Numbered from the stretch's first letter, positions 44,193-54,388 are shown. The stretch is 64,000 bases of DNA from Spirochaetia bacterium 38H-sp (GCA_039023545.1 JBCHKQ010000006.1:1-64000), one strand, 5' to 3'. A program made the numbers and translations. Notes: generated by a model from the sequence alone, not told the origin.

Positions 44193-47100
44193 ATGAATAT
44201 GATTTCATGTGTTCTTGTGGAAAAAAAGCCGCAGTTTGCTGTATCTGCGCGGCAGCTTCTTGAGGATATTGTCAATACGCTTCATATACGTGGCCTTAGT
44301 GATTTGCGGATTGTTAATCGCTATCTTATTGAGGGTGAGTCTCAGGCTCTCATCAATAAGGCTATCAAAGGTATTTTTGCGGAGCCACCAGTTGATGTTG
44401 TGCTTGATGCGCTTCCGGAGGCAGACAGGATTCTTGCTGTAGAACTTCTTCCCGGACAGTATGATCAGAGGGCAGATTCTGCGGCTCAGTGTCTAAGGCT
44501 TATAAGTCCAGACTCCAATCCTATCGTGAGATATTCCAAAGTCTTCCTTTTTTATGGCAATATTTCTGACAATGACTTTGACAGAATTCGTTCATATCTT
44601 ATCAATCCTACAGATTCACGAGAGGCTTCCTTGCTTATTCCTGAGACTCTGCACGAAGCTGTGGAAAAGCCTTCCGATGCTGTCAGATATATAGAAGGAT
44701 TTATCTCTGCAGATAAAGAAGGACTATTGCACATAAGGCGGGACATGTCCCTTGCCATGGATATTGCAGATCTCATGCATTGTCAGCGGTATTTTCGCGA
44801 TATTGCAGAGAGAAATCCTACGGAGACAGAACTCAGGGTTCTAGATACTTATTGGTCAGACCACTGCAGACATACTACTTTTCTTACTCGCTTTGAAGAG
44901 ATAAATATAGAAGGACAGGATTACCGCGAGGTAATTGAGTCTTCTTATAATGTATACCGTGATATCAAGAAAAAGATTAAGCAGGAAGATCGTCCTCAAA
45001 CTTTGATGGATATTGCCACAATAGGCATGAAGTTTCTAAAACAGGAGGGTTTTCTTGACAATCTGGATGAATCTCCAGAAATAAATGCCTGTACTATAAA
45101 GATAAAAGTAAACACATCCAGTGGAGATGAGGATTGGCTTCTTCTTTTTAAGAATGAGACGCATAATCATCCTACAGAGATTGAGCCTTTTGGCGGTGCA
45201 GCTACGTGTCTTGGTGGCGCCATAAGAGACCCTCTGTCCGGAAGGGCTTACGTATATCAGGCTATGCGTGTTACAGGTGCGGGAGATCCTAGGACTCCTG
45301 TGGAGGAGACTCTTCCTGGCAAGCTTCCTCAGATAAAGATTACTAGAGAGGCTGCTCACGGTTACAGTTCTTATGGAAACCAGATTGGTCTTGCCACAGG
45401 TCAGGTCACAGAGATATATCATCCGGGTTATGTTGCCAAGAGGATGGAGATAGGCGCTGTAATAGGTGCTGTCAGAGCAGAGTGTGTAAGGCGCGAGGAA
45501 CCTGCTGCAGGAGATCTTGTTATTTTGCTGGGTGGTCGTACGGGCCGTGATGGTATTGGAGGTGCTACTGGTTCGTCTTTGGCTCATGACGAGAAAGCTA
45601 TAGAAAAGGCAGGCGCAGAGGTGCAGAAAGGCAATCCTCCTGAGGAGAGAAAGATTCAGCGACTTTTTAGGAATCCTGAACTTCTTTCTCTTATAAAGCG
45701 CTGTAATGATATGGGTGCCGGTGGTGTAAGTGTTGCTATAGGTGAGATTGCAGAGAGTCTTGATATTTTTCTGGATCGTGTGCCCAAGAAATATGCAGGT
45801 CTTAATGCAACAGAGATTGCTCTCAGCGAATCTCAGGAAAGAATGGCTGTTGTTGTAGAAGCTAAGGACGCAGATAGGTTTATAGAGCTTGCCTCAGAGG
45901 AAAATCTGGAAGCCACGGTTGTAGCAGAGGTTACGGACTCTGGTTTTCTAAGAATGTTTTGGAAGGCAAAAAAGGTTGTAGATATAAAGCGTTCTTTTCT
46001 GGATACAAACGGTGCAAGCAAAAACACTCTTGTCACCATAAGTACTCCTGATAAGAAGGAATGTCCTCTTCATGATGATTTTCTGTGTAAAAATGTAGAT
46101 GATCCAAATATCATTGACAAGCTCAAGGAGTATTTCTCCTCTCTTGGCAATGCAAGCCAAAAGGGGTTAAACCAGATGTTTGATAGCTCTATTGGTGCTG
46201 GCTCTGTTCTTCTTCCCTATGGAGGGATTTTCCAGGATACGCCTGTTGATGCAATGGCAGCGCTTATTCCTGCTTTGGAAAATGAGGCCAATACTGCTTC
46301 TCTTATGGCTTATGGTTATAATCCGTATCTGTCAGAGTGGAGTCCTTTTCACGGTGCTTTTCATGCTGTTGTAGAGTCTGTCTGCCGACTAGTTGCTGCA
46401 GGTGGGAGATGGAGAGAAACAAGGCTTTCTCTGCAGGAGTATTTCCCAAAGCCCGGTAATGATGATAAGAGATGGGGATTGCCTGCTGCAGCTCTTCTTG
46501 GTGCCCTAAGCGCTCAGCTTGCGCTTAAGATTCCCGCCATTGGTGGTAAGGATAGTATGTCCGGCAGTTTTAACGATATGGATGTACCACCTACCCTTGT
46601 ATCTTTTGCAGTTTCCACCCAAGAGAAGGATTTTATTATTTCTCCTGAGATAAAAAAACGCAGCAGTAAGCTGTATCTTATACAGACGCCTTTGGATGAT
46701 AATGACCTTCCCGATATTTCGGTTCTGACCGAAAATATGGATTTTATTCAGAAACATATAGAGAAAGCTCATATAATATCTGCCACTGCCATACGGCATG
46801 ATGGACTTGCCGGAGCTCTGCTTAGGATGATGGCAGGTAACAGGATAGGTTGTATTCTTCTTCCAGAAAATAAAAACAGTTCTGTTCTTTGTCCTTCTTA
46901 CGGTAGTTTTCTGGTAGAGGTACCTGTAGATGCTCCCCACTCTCACTTTGAGAACCATCCTAATACTGCCTGTGTTGCAATTACAGAGGGAAATAGTCTT
47001 GTAATTGGGAGGATGTCTGTTCCTGTAGAAGAGCTTGTATCGTCGTGGAAAGCTCCGCTAGAAGGGATTTTCCCTTCTATCCATAAGGAGAAAAAAGAGA

Positions 47101-47960
47101 CAGAGAAGATTGAGGCACGCTTGTATAACTCTGGTTCGTCTTCATCCAAGACAAAGGTGGCAAGGCCAAGGGTTCTTATCCCTGTTTTTCCTGGTACCAA
47201 CTGCGAATATGATACAGAGTATGCTTTTAAAAAGGCTGGTGCAGAGACAAGGGTACTTGTGTTTAAAAATCTTACAGCGTCTCAGATAGAGGCTTCTCTA
47301 GATGAGCTTGCAAAGGCTCTTTCTAGTTCTCAGATTCTTGTGATTCCTGGTGGTTTTAGTGCGGGTGATGAGCCTGAGGGGTCTGGTAAGTTTATTGCTA
47401 CTGTTTTTCGTAATGCTGTGGTAAGGAAGGCTCTGGAAGATATGCTGGATAAGCGGGATGGTCTTATTCTGGGAATTTGTAATGGTTTTCAGGCTCTTAT
47501 CAAGCTTGGGCTAGTTCCTTACGGATATATACGTGATTTGGAGGATGATTCTCCTACTCTTACTACCAACAAGATTGGTTCTCATGTTGCCCGCTATGTT
47601 AACACCAGGATTGTCTCCAATCTTTCTCCATGGTTCCTTGAGGAGGAGCTTGGTGCTGTTCATACTGTCCCTGTTTCTCATACGGAGGGGCGTTTTGTTG
47701 CCGATAGGGCAATGGCAGAAGAGCTTTTTGCCCGCGGACAGGTAGCTACTCAGTATGTGGATGCAGAGGGTAACCCTACGATGGATGCTCGTTTTAATCC
47801 CAATGGTTCTGTACTGGCTATTGAGGGTATAACAAGTCCCGATGGCAGGGTGCTGGGTAAGATGGCTCACTCGGAGAGGCTTAGGCCAGGAATAGCTCGC
47901 AATATTCCAGGCCATAAAGAAGAAAATATTTTTGCAAGTGGTGTAAAGTACTTTTTATAG
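44193..47960 (+). CDS. purL: Phosphoribosylformylglycinamidine synthase, single-chain form
   Basis: 1255 aa from ATG 44193; ATG 44199 (MISCVLVEKKPQF) is equally possible, and an upstream TTG lies inside the promoter. An N-terminal PurS-like region is followed by two AIRS-type synthase halves (ETHNHPTEIEPFGGAATCLGG near 315; MGAGGVSVAIGEIAE near 510; PAIGGKDSMSGSF near 785). The C-terminal glutaminase starts at PVFPGTNCEYDTE, with catalytic Cys in GICNGFQ. It makes FGAM from FGAR and glutamine. First gene of a purine operon with purE, F, M, N and D. Confidence 0.96.
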   Translation: MNMISCVLVEKKPQFAVSARQLLEDIVNTLHIRGLSDLRIVNRYLIEGESQALINKAIKGIFAEPPVDVVLDALPEADRILAVELLPGQYDQRADSAAQCLRLISPDSNPIVRYSKVFLFYGNISDNDFDRIRSYLINPTDSREASLLIPETLHEAVEKPSDAVRYIEGFISADKEGLLHIRRDMSLAMDIADLMHCQRYFRDIAERNPTETELRVLDTYWSDHCRHTTFLTRFEEINIEGQDYREVIESSYNVYRDIKKKIKQEDRPQTLMDIATIGMKFLKQEGFLDNLDESPEINACTIKIKVNTSSGDEDWLLLFKNETHNHPTEIEPFGGAATCLGGAIRDPLSGRAYVYQAMRVTGAGDPRTPVEETLPGKLPQIKITREAAHGYSSYGNQIGLATGQVTEIYHPGYVAKRMEIGAVIGAVRAECVRREEPAAGDLVILLGGRTGRDGIGGATGSSLAHDEKAIEKAGAEVQKGNPPEERKIQRLFRNPELLSLIKRCNDMGAGGVSVAIGEIAESLDIFLDRVPKKYAGLNATEIALSESQERMAVVVEAKDADRFIELASEENLEATVVAEVTDSGFLRMFWKAKKVVDIKRSFLDTNGASKNTLVTISTPDKKECPLHDDFLCKNVDDPNIIDKLKEYFSSLGNASQKGLNQMFDSSIGAGSVLLPYGGIFQDTPVDAMAALIPALENEANTASLMAYGYNPYLSEWSPFHGAFHAVVESVCRLVAAGGRWRETRLSLQEYFPKPGNDDKRWGLPAAALLGALSAQLALKIPAIGGKDSMSGSFNDMDVPPTLVSFAVSTQEKDFIISPEIKKRSSKLYLIQTPLDDNDLPDISVLTENMDFIQKHIEKAHIISATAIRHDGLAGALLRMMAGNRIGCILLPENKNSSVLCPSYGSFLVEVPVDAPHSHFENHPNTACVAITEGNSLVIGRMSVPVEELVSSWKAPLEGIFPSIHKEKKETEKIEARLYNSGSSSSKTKVARPRVLIPVFPGTNCEYDTEYAFKKAGAETRVLVFKNLTASQIEASLDELAKALSSSQILVIPGGFSAGDEPEGSGKFIATVFRNAVVRKALEDMLDKRDGLILGICNGFQALIKLGLVPYGYIRDLEDDSPTLTTNKIGSHVARYVNTRIVSNLSPWFLEEELGAVHTVPVSHTEGRFVADRAMAEELFARGQVATQYVDAEGNPTMDARFNPNGSVLAIEGITSPDGRVLGKMAHSERLRPGIARNIPGHKEENIFASGVKYFL

Positions 47961-47977
47961 TATATGATTGTAAAAAA

Positions 47978-48012
47978 GGCAGCAGGCCGTATGGCTGGCT
48001 GCCGTTCGGTAT
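47978..48012 (-). repeat. Hairpin repeat locus 8: single short copy inside the pur operon
   Basis: GGCAGC (47978-47983) pairs with GCTGCC (47998-48003) with an inner GGCC/GGC pairing, then CGTTCGGTAT (ending 48012). It sits in the 72-bp gap between purL and purE and may stabilise or partly terminate the purL message. Confidence 0.75.
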
Positions 48013-48032
48013 AAATTGACTAAGGAGTTAGG

Positions 48033-48515
48033 ATGAAAGTAGCTATTCTTATGGGTAGTGCATCGGATAAGGATAAGATGAAGGGTGCTGCAAAGGCGCT
48101 TTCTATGTTTGGTATTGAGTATGAGGCGCGTGTTTTGTCAGCACATAGGGTGCCGGAGCTACTAGAGAAGGAGCTCTTACGGATGGAGGCAGAGGGTGCG
48201 GAGTGTGTTATAGCAGGAGCGGGGCTTGCGGCACATCTTCCTGGGGTTGTTGCGTCCAAGACTGTGCTACCTGTAATAGGTGTACCTCTCAATGCGGCTC
48301 TCTCGGGACTGGATGCTCTTTTTTCTATTGTGCAGATGCCCAAGAATATCCCCGTGGCTGCTGTTGCGATTGATAGCTCTTTTAATGCAGGTATTCTGGC
48401 AGTAGAGATTCTTGCAGTAAAGTATCCTGAGCTTAAGAAAAAGCTTGTGGAATATAGAAAATCTCTCAAAAGAGAACTGGAAGAGAATAACAGTCCTTTG
48501 ATTTTGGAGGGATAG
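48033..48515 (+). CDS. purE: 5-(carboxyamino)imidazole ribonucleotide mutase
   Basis: 160 aa, ATG behind aaggag. MGSASDKDKMKGAA (near 7-20), the catalytic His in LSAHRVPE, and AGLAAHLPGVVASK...PVIGVPL are the class I PurE pattern, unlike the class II AIR carboxylase I remember for Treponema denticola. Class I normally needs PurK to make its substrate; no purK lies in this window. The stop overlaps the purF start by one base. Confidence 0.95.
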   Translation: MKVAILMGSASDKDKMKGAAKALSMFGIEYEARVLSAHRVPELLEKELLRMEAEGAECVIAGAGLAAHLPGVVASKTVLPVIGVPLNAALSGLDALFSIVQMPKNIPVAAVAIDSSFNAGILAVEILAVKYPELKKKLVEYRKSLKRELEENNSPLILEG

Positions 48516-49918
48516 TGAGCTTCTTTAATGATAAGATTAAGGATGAGTGCGGGGTTTTTGGAGTATTCAGCAGGAAGGCTATGCCTGTTGCTCATATAAC
48601 TTATTATGGGATTTATTCTTTGCAGCATCGTGGTCAGGAAAGTGCAGGTATTGCCGTTGCTCATGATGATAATAAAATAGATGTCCATAAGGGGATGGGG
48701 CTTGTATCAGAAGTATTTGAAGAGAAGCATCTGGAAAAGATGACAGGTTATGCTGCAATTGGTCATGCCAGGTATTCCACTACAGGCTCAAGCAATATTG
48801 CCAATGCACAACCTCTTCTTGGTCAATCCATAATAGGTCCTATTGCTATTGCTCATAATGGTAATCTTATCAATGCGGATGTACTGCGTGAGCTTATGGA
48901 GGAAAGCGGAGCTGTTTTTCAGACTACAAATGATTCTGAGGTTGTACTCAATCTTGTATCAAGGCGAGCAAGAAAGGGGCTAGAAGATGCTCTTAAGAGC
49001 AGTATACAGGTGATACGGGGGTCCTATGCCATAGTTATGCTTACTCCCAATAGCCTTATAGGTGTAAGGGATCCTCACGGAATACGGCCTCTATGTATAG
49101 GTACTCTGGATGATGGCTATGTTCTTGCTTCCGAGAGTTGTGCTCTTGATGCGGTAGGAGCTAGTTTTTTGCGGGATGTGGAACCGGGAGAGATTGTAAT
49201 TATAAATGACAAAGGGATAACAAGCATAAAGAGTGTAGAAAGAACTCATCTGTCCACATGTTCTTTTGAATATATTTATTTTTCTAGGCCGGATACTATT
49301 CTTGATGGTAGAAGTGTTTACATAACAAGAAAGGAAGCCGGCAGAATTCTATACAGAGAAAGTCCTGTTGATGCAGACCTTGTAAGCGGAGTTCCAGACT
49401 CAGGTATTGTTGCTGCAGAAGGCTGGTCAGAGGAGTCCGGTGTCCCATATGCTCAGACACTTATCAAGAACAAGTATGTGGGTCGTTCTTTTATAGCTCC
49501 GACACAGGAGCTAAGAGAAAAGGTTGTACACGTAAAACTAAATGTCTTAAGGCCCAATGTAGAGGGCAAGCGTATAGTTTTGATTGATGATTCCATAGTT
49601 AGAGGTACTACCAGCAGGAGGCTGGTAAGAATGTTAAAAGAGGCAGGGGCAAAAGAGGTGCATTTTAGGATTGCAGCACCGCCTGTTATGTATCCCTGTT
49701 ACTTTGGCATAGATATTCCCACCAGAGCAGAGCTTATAGCAGTAGGAAAGTCTACTGATGAGGTGGCGGCAGCACTAGGTGCCGACTCTTTGGCATATAT
49801 CAGCACAGAAGGGCTTCTTAAATCCATAGGCGGAGGGCATCCGTATTGTACTGGTTGTTTTACTGGGACATATCCTATGTCCGCCGCAATAGAAAAAGGA
49901 AAATATACAATGGAGTAA
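48515..49918 (+). CDS. purF: Amidophosphoribosyltransferase
   Basis: 467 aa, GTG start. An 11-residue propeptide (MSFFNDKIKDE) precedes the nucleophile Cys12 of CGVFGVFS, which must be exposed by processing. The Ntn-type glutaminase domain is followed by the PRTase domain with PRPP loop IVLIDDSIVRGTTSRR (near 352-367). Cysteines near 247 (STCSFEYIYF) and 446-449 (YCTGCFTG) match those that bind an Fe-S cluster in the Bacillus-type enzyme. It catalyses the committed step of purine synthesis. Confidence 0.97.
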   Translation: MSFFNDKIKDECGVFGVFSRKAMPVAHITYYGIYSLQHRGQESAGIAVAHDDNKIDVHKGMGLVSEVFEEKHLEKMTGYAAIGHARYSTTGSSNIANAQPLLGQSIIGPIAIAHNGNLINADVLRELMEESGAVFQTTNDSEVVLNLVSRRARKGLEDALKSSIQVIRGSYAIVMLTPNSLIGVRDPHGIRPLCIGTLDDGYVLASESCALDAVGASFLRDVEPGEIVIINDKGITSIKSVERTHLSTCSFEYIYFSRPDTILDGRSVYITRKEAGRILYRESPVDADLVSGVPDSGIVAAEGWSEESGVPYAQTLIKNKYVGRSFIAPTQELREKVVHVKLNVLRPNVEGKRIVLIDDSIVRGTTSRRLVRMLKEAGAKEVHFRIAAPPVMYPCYFGIDIPTRAELIAVGKSTDEVAAALGADSLAYISTEGLLKSIGGGHPYCTGCFTGTYPMSAAIEKGKYTME

Positions 49919-49939
49919 ATCTCCTCATAGGAAGGATAT

Positions 49940-50959
49940 ATGAAAGAAAAAAAAGATTCTCTCACCTATAAGGCTGCAGGTGTAGATATAGAAGAAGGAT
50001 ATAAAACCGTCCAGAGCATAAAAAAAGAGGTTGAGAGTACATTTGACAGCAATGTCATGGATGGAATAGGCAGTTTTGCCGGTATGTATGCTCTTGCAGG
50101 CTACAGAGAGCCTGTTCTTGTCTCAGGTACGGATGGTGTTGGGACAAAGCTTGAGGTTGAGTTTGCAATGGACCGTTATGAAAATGCCGGTATAGACTGC
50201 GTTGCAATGTGCGTCAACGATATACTCTGCCATGGAGCAAAACCGCTTTTCTTTCTTGATTATCTTGCCTGTGGAAAGCTGGAGGCAGAAAAGGCGGCCA
50301 GGCTGGTAAAAGGCATTGCGGAAGGCTGCAGACAGGCAGATTGTTCTCTGATTGGCGGAGAGACAGCAGAGATGCCTGGATTCTATCCTCCTGGTAAATA
50401 TGATATAGCAGGCTTTGCCGTAGGTGTCGTAGAAAAATCCACAATAATAAACGGAAGCAATATACAAGAAGGAGACCTTTTGATAGGGCTGGCATCAAGC
50501 GGTGTCCATAGCAATGGCTTTTCCCTTGTTAGAAAAGCGGTTACAAACTATGAGGAAAAATATAATGGGCATATTGCGGGAGAACTTCTTGTAACGCCTA
50601 CAAAAATATATGTAAAACCCATTCTTGGTCTTCTTACAAAGCTGCCTGGTGCTGTTAAAGGTATGGCTCACATAACAGGAGGCGGTTTTAGAGAAAACAT
50701 TCCCAGAATGTTTAGAGAAGATTTTACAGCGGTTATAAAAAAAGGAAGCTGGGAAATACTGCCAGTATTTAAATACCTAATGAGTAAAGGAATATCAGAA
50801 GAAGAGATGTACAACACCTTTAATATGGGTATAGGATTTGTCCTGACAATAACCCCAGAGGCAAAAGATGCGGTAATAAAATACATGGAAAACATTGGTA
50901 TAAAAGCTACACAGATAGGTATTATAAAAAAAGGGAAAAAAGGCATATGTTTAGAATAG
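49940..50959 (+). CDS. purM: Phosphoribosylformylglycinamidine cyclo-ligase (AIR synthetase)
   Basis: 339 aa, ATG behind aggaagg. Begins LTYKAAGVDIEEGYKTVQSIK. ATP-binding VLVSGTDGVGTKLEVEF near 55 and AMCVNDILCHGAKPLFFLDY near 90 are diagnostic. It closes the imidazole ring of FGAM to give AIR. Its 3' end overlaps purN by 13 bp. Confidence 0.97.
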   Translation: MKEKKDSLTYKAAGVDIEEGYKTVQSIKKEVESTFDSNVMDGIGSFAGMYALAGYREPVLVSGTDGVGTKLEVEFAMDRYENAGIDCVAMCVNDILCHGAKPLFFLDYLACGKLEAEKAARLVKGIAEGCRQADCSLIGGETAEMPGFYPPGKYDIAGFAVGVVEKSTIINGSNIQEGDLLIGLASSGVHSNGFSLVRKAVTNYEEKYNGHIAGELLVTPTKIYVKPILGLLTKLPGAVKGMAHITGGGFRENIPRMFREDFTAVIKKGSWEILPVFKYLMSKGISEEEMYNTFNMGIGFVLTITPEAKDAVIKYMENIGIKATQIGIIKKGKKGICLE

Positions 50960-51552
50960 GCGTTCTGGTATCCGGAAGCGGAACCAATCTCCAATATATA
51001 ATCGATACCATAAAACAAAACAAACTTGATATAAAAATAGAAAAAGTAATAAGTGACAGAGAAGCTTATGCCTTAGAGAGAGCGAAAAAAGCAAACATAA
51101 AAACTATTCTTGTTGACAGAAAAATCTATAAAAACAAACTTTCGGACAAAATACTGGAAGAACTGGGAGAAGACCTGGACTTGATAGTTCTTGCCGGCTT
51201 TTTGTCAATACTTAGAGGAAGAATACTTGAGGTATATAAAAATCGCATAATAAACATACACCCTTCCCTTATACCAAGTTTTTGCGGTGAGGGTATGTAT
51301 GGTCTCAAGGTACATCAGGCAGCATTGGACTACGGCGTAAAGGTATCCGGCTGCACAGTACATATAGTAGACAGTGGAACTGATACAGGGCCCATAATCC
51401 TGCAAAAGACAGTACCAGTATATGCAGAAGACACTGCAGAAACCCTGCAAGAACGCATACATCAGCAGGAATATATTGCTCTAGAAGAAACAATAAGACT
51501 ATTTGCAGAAAACAGGATAAAAATAGAGGAAAGGAAGGTGTATATAAAATGA
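50947..51552 (+). CDS. purN: Phosphoribosylglycinamide formyltransferase
   Basis: 201 aa. GVLVSGSGTNLQYIID at the N-terminus, the catalytic Asn/His in NIHPSLIPSF near 105, and the Asp in VDSGTDTGPII near 140 are the GART signature. It uses 10-formyl-THF. It overlaps purM upstream and purD downstream (ATGA). Confidence 0.97.
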   Translation: MFRIGVLVSGSGTNLQYIIDTIKQNKLDIKIEKVISDREAYALERAKKANIKTILVDRKIYKNKLSDKILEELGEDLDLIVLAGFLSILRGRILEVYKNRIINIHPSLIPSFCGEGMYGLKVHQAALDYGVKVSGCTVHIVDSGTDTGPIILQKTVPVYAEDTAETLQERIHQQEYIALEETIRLFAENRIKIEERKVYIK

Positions 51553-52814
51553 AGATGATGATAATAGGAAGCGGTGGTAGAGAACATGCTCTTGCATGGA
51601 AATGTGCACAGTCCCCCAAAATACAAAAAATATACTGCTGCCCTGGTAATGGAGGAACTGCTACACTGGAAAAAGCAGAGAACATAGACATATCTGACTA
51701 CCAAAAAATGGCGGACTTTGCAAAAGAAGAAGGGGTAGAACTAGTAATGGTAGGACCAGAAGCTCCCCTTGTAGAAGGGATATCGGATATATTCCAAAAA
51801 GAAAGAATACCTATCATAGGTCCAGTAAAAGAAGCCGCAATGCTGGAAGGAAGCAAAGCCTTTGCCAAAGAGTTTATGAAAAAATATAATGTTGCAACCG
51901 CAGATTACATAATAACTGACTCATATGACAAAGCAATGGACTTTGTAAGAACTGCTAACTATCCTCTGGTAATAAAAGCGGACGGACTTGCTGCAGGAAA
52001 AGGAGTTAGAATAATAGACAATCGTCAGGATGCAGAAAGAACCATAAAAGAGTACATGATAGAAAAAATATTCGGTGATGCGGGAACAAAAATAGTAATA
52101 GAAGAATACCTCACAGGCATAGAAGCCTCCATTCTGAGCATAACCGACGGCAGCACCATAATCCCGTTTATCTCAGCCCAGGACCATAAACCCATAGGAG
52201 AAGGAAACACAGGTGACAACACAGGCGGAATGGGCGTAATAGCACCCAACCCCGCAGTGGACAAAAAGGTCATGGCAGACTTTACAGAAAACATCATGAA
52301 ACCCACCTTAGAAGGCATAAAAAAAGAGGGCTGGGACTTTAGAGGCATAATATTTTTTGGCATCATGATAACAAAAAAAGGTGCAAAATTACTCGAATAT
52401 AATGTACGCTTTGGCGACCCTGAGACACAAGCGTTGCTGCCAATGCTCAAGACAGACCTTATAGATATCCTTACAGCCTGCTGGGAGAAAAAACTCCACA
52501 CAATAGAACTGCAATGGAATGCACAACACTCTTGCTGCGTAGTTGCAGCATCTGGAGGCTATCCGGGCTCGTACAAAAAGGGCTATCCAATAGAAGGCCT
52601 AGAAAAAACAAAAAACACAATCTTCATAGCAGGCGCAAAAAAAGAAGGAGAAAAACTCATAACAAGCGGCGGCCGCGTACTTGCAGTATGTGCAACAGGC
52701 AGTACAAGAGAAGAAGCAAGAAAAAAAGCCTACTCAGACATGCAAAAAATACACTTTACAGACATATACTACAGAAAAGACATAGGCACAATACTACCCA
52801 AAACCAGTCAATAA
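51549..52814 (+). CDS. purD: Phosphoribosylamine-glycine ligase
   Basis: 421 aa ATP-grasp enzyme. MMIIGSGGREHALAWKCAQS at the N-terminus, VIKADGLAAGKGV near 140, and EYNVRFGDPETQALLP near 285 are the family signatures. It adds glycine to phosphoribosylamine. Last gene of the operon; its stop codon TAA is also the first bases of hairpin repeat locus 9. Confidence 0.97.
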   Translation: MKMMIIGSGGREHALAWKCAQSPKIQKIYCCPGNGGTATLEKAENIDISDYQKMADFAKEEGVELVMVGPEAPLVEGISDIFQKERIPIIGPVKEAAMLEGSKAFAKEFMKKYNVATADYIITDSYDKAMDFVRTANYPLVIKADGLAAGKGVRIIDNRQDAERTIKEYMIEKIFGDAGTKIVIEEYLTGIEASILSITDGSTIIPFISAQDHKPIGEGNTGDNTGGMGVIAPNPAVDKKVMADFTENIMKPTLEGIKKEGWDFRGIIFFGIMITKKGAKLLEYNVRFGDPETQALLPMLKTDLIDILTACWEKKLHTIELQWNAQHSCCVVAASGGYPGSYKKGYPIEGLEKTKNTIFIAGAKKEGEKLITSGGRVLAVCATGSTREEARKKAYSDMQKIHFTDIYYRKDIGTILPKTSQ

Positions 52815-52884
52815 ACCGAACGTCGGGAGAGCGCCAGTTTGGAAAAACCCATCTGCATTGGCGCTCCCCCTCCTGCCTTCGGCA
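52815..52884 (+). repeat. Hairpin repeat locus 9: single full copy between convergent genes
   Basis: It begins at the purD stop (TAAACCGAACGTC), then stem GGGAGAGCGCC (52824-52834)/GGCGCTCCCCC (52860-52870), then CTCCTGCC-TTC-GGCA ending at 52884, 5 bp from the convergent nfnB stop. It fills the whole intergenic space. Confidence 0.85.
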
Positions 52885-52889
52885 TTCCT

Positions 52890-54386
52890 TTAGTGAGAAG
52901 ACCTTAAAAAACTATCTATACTTTTTGCAGCACGGCGTCCTGCCCCCATAGCCTCTATGACAGTCGCAGCACCAGTTACGATATCTCCACCTGCAAAAAT
53001 CCTAGGATGAGAAGTACAAAGATTATCATCTGCAACAATATTGCCCCTTGAGTTAACCTTTACCTCTGGCATAGTGGTTCTTATAAGAGGATGAGCTAGG
53101 TTTCCAAGTGCAAAGATAACAGCATCAAGCTCAAGCACATGCTCACTGCCCTTAACAAGCACAGGTCTTGCGCGGCCGCTCTCATCGGGTTCCCCCAGCT
53201 CATAAGATACACACTCTGCAGCAACAACCCTGCCATGTTCATCACCGATTATCCTAGAAATATTCTGCAAAAACAAAAACTCAATTCCCTCTTCCATCGC
53301 ATGAATAACCTCTTCTCGCCTGGCAGGCATCTCTTTCTCTGTTCTGCGATAAACAACAAACACCTTATCCGCACCCAGCCTAAGCGCCATACGAGCTGCA
53401 TCCATAGCAACATTACCACCACCTACAACAGCAACCCGCTTTGCAGGATAAACAGGAGTATCAGCTTTTTCTCTATCATAAGCCTTGAGAAGATTGGCAC
53501 GTGTGAGATATTCATTAGCAGAAAAAACACCAACAAGATCCTCACCCTCAATCCCAGGAAATTTTGGAAGCCCGGCCCCTGCACCTATAAAAATAGCATC
53601 AAAACCATCCTCCTCAAGAAGTTGAGAAAGAGTACGGGTCTTACCAATCAGAAAATCATATACAAACCTGACACCCAATTGTTCTAGATGAGCAATCTCC
53701 TCCTTTACAAGAACTTTAGGAAGCCTAAACTCGGGTATACCATAGACCATAACACCGCCAGCCTTGGGAAAAGCATCAAAAACAGTAACTGCATGCCCAA
53801 GCCTTCTAAGCTCAACAGCAGCACTAAGACCCGCAGGACCACTGCCGACAACAGCAACATTAAAACCACTATCAGGAGCCACATCAGGAAGAGAATACTC
53901 ACCACTAGTTCTCTCCCAGTCCGCAACAAAGCGCTCAAGCCTACCTATGGACACAGCCTTAAGAGGGTCTTTAAACACTTTACCAACAGTACAAGCAGCC
54001 TGACACTGTCTCTCCTGTGGACAAACCCTACCGCAAACAGAAGGAAGCAGATTTGTGCGCTTTATAACATCAACAGCAGCCTTAAAATCCCTCTTCTGTA
54101 TCTCAGAAATAAAAGAAGGAATATCTATAGAAACAGGACAACCTTCTATGCATGGAGCATTCTTACAATCAAGACATCTGTTAGCCTCCACAACAGCCTG
54201 AGCTTCGGAATATCCCAAGGCAACCTCCTCAACAGAAGAACGCCTTTCCTCAGGCGCTCTCTCCGGCATTTTCTGCAGAGGAATCGCAAGCCTTTCTTTA
54301 TTGGTAAGCTCCTTACCCTCTATATCAGCAAGGATATTCTTTGCAATAACATCAAGTTCATCCTGAGTAAAAAACTTCTCTGACAT
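52890..54386 (-). CDS. nfnB: NADH-dependent ferredoxin:NADP+ oxidoreductase large subunit (NfnB; GltD-like)
   Basis: 498 aa from ATG 54386. The N-terminal Fe-S region has CxxCx4Cx3C at 71-83 (CLDCKNAPCIEGC) and a second set near 117-129 (CGRVCPQERQCQAAC). The FAD motif VVGSGPAGLSAAVELRRLG and NAD(P) motif VAVVGGGNVAMDAAR follow. Next to an NfnA-type FNR subunit this indicates the flavin-bifurcating transhydrogenase rather than glutamate synthase small subunit. Alternative name: sulfide dehydrogenase SudA. It lies 2 nt after nfnA. Confidence 0.92.
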   Translation of the reverse strand: MSEKFFTQDELDVIAKNILADIEGKELTNKERLAIPLQKMPERAPEERRSSVEEVALGYSEAQAVVEANRCLDCKNAPCIEGCPVSIDIPSFISEIQKRDFKAAVDVIKRTNLLPSVCGRVCPQERQCQAACTVGKVFKDPLKAVSIGRLERFVADWERTSGEYSLPDVAPDSGFNVAVVGSGPAGLSAAVELRRLGHAVTVFDAFPKAGGVMVYGIPEFRLPKVLVKEEIAHLEQLGVRFVYDFLIGKTRTLSQLLEEDGFDAIFIGAGAGLPKFPGIEGEDLVGVFSANEYLTRANLLKAYDREKADTPVYPAKRVAVVGGGNVAMDAARMALRLGADKVFVVYRRTEKEMPARREEVIHAMEEGIEFLFLQNISRIIGDEHGRVVAAECVSYELGEPDESGRARPVLVKGSEHVLELDAVIFALGNLAHPLIRTTMPEVKVNSRGNIVADDNLCTSHPRIFAGGDIVTGAATVIEAMGAGRRAAKSIDSFLRSSH

Positions 54387-54388
54387 TA

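Noticed and set aside
52890-54386. NfnB considered as glutamate synthase small subunit (GltD)
   Set aside because: No gltB is present, and the upstream gene is the FNR-like NfnA with its [2Fe-2S] motif.
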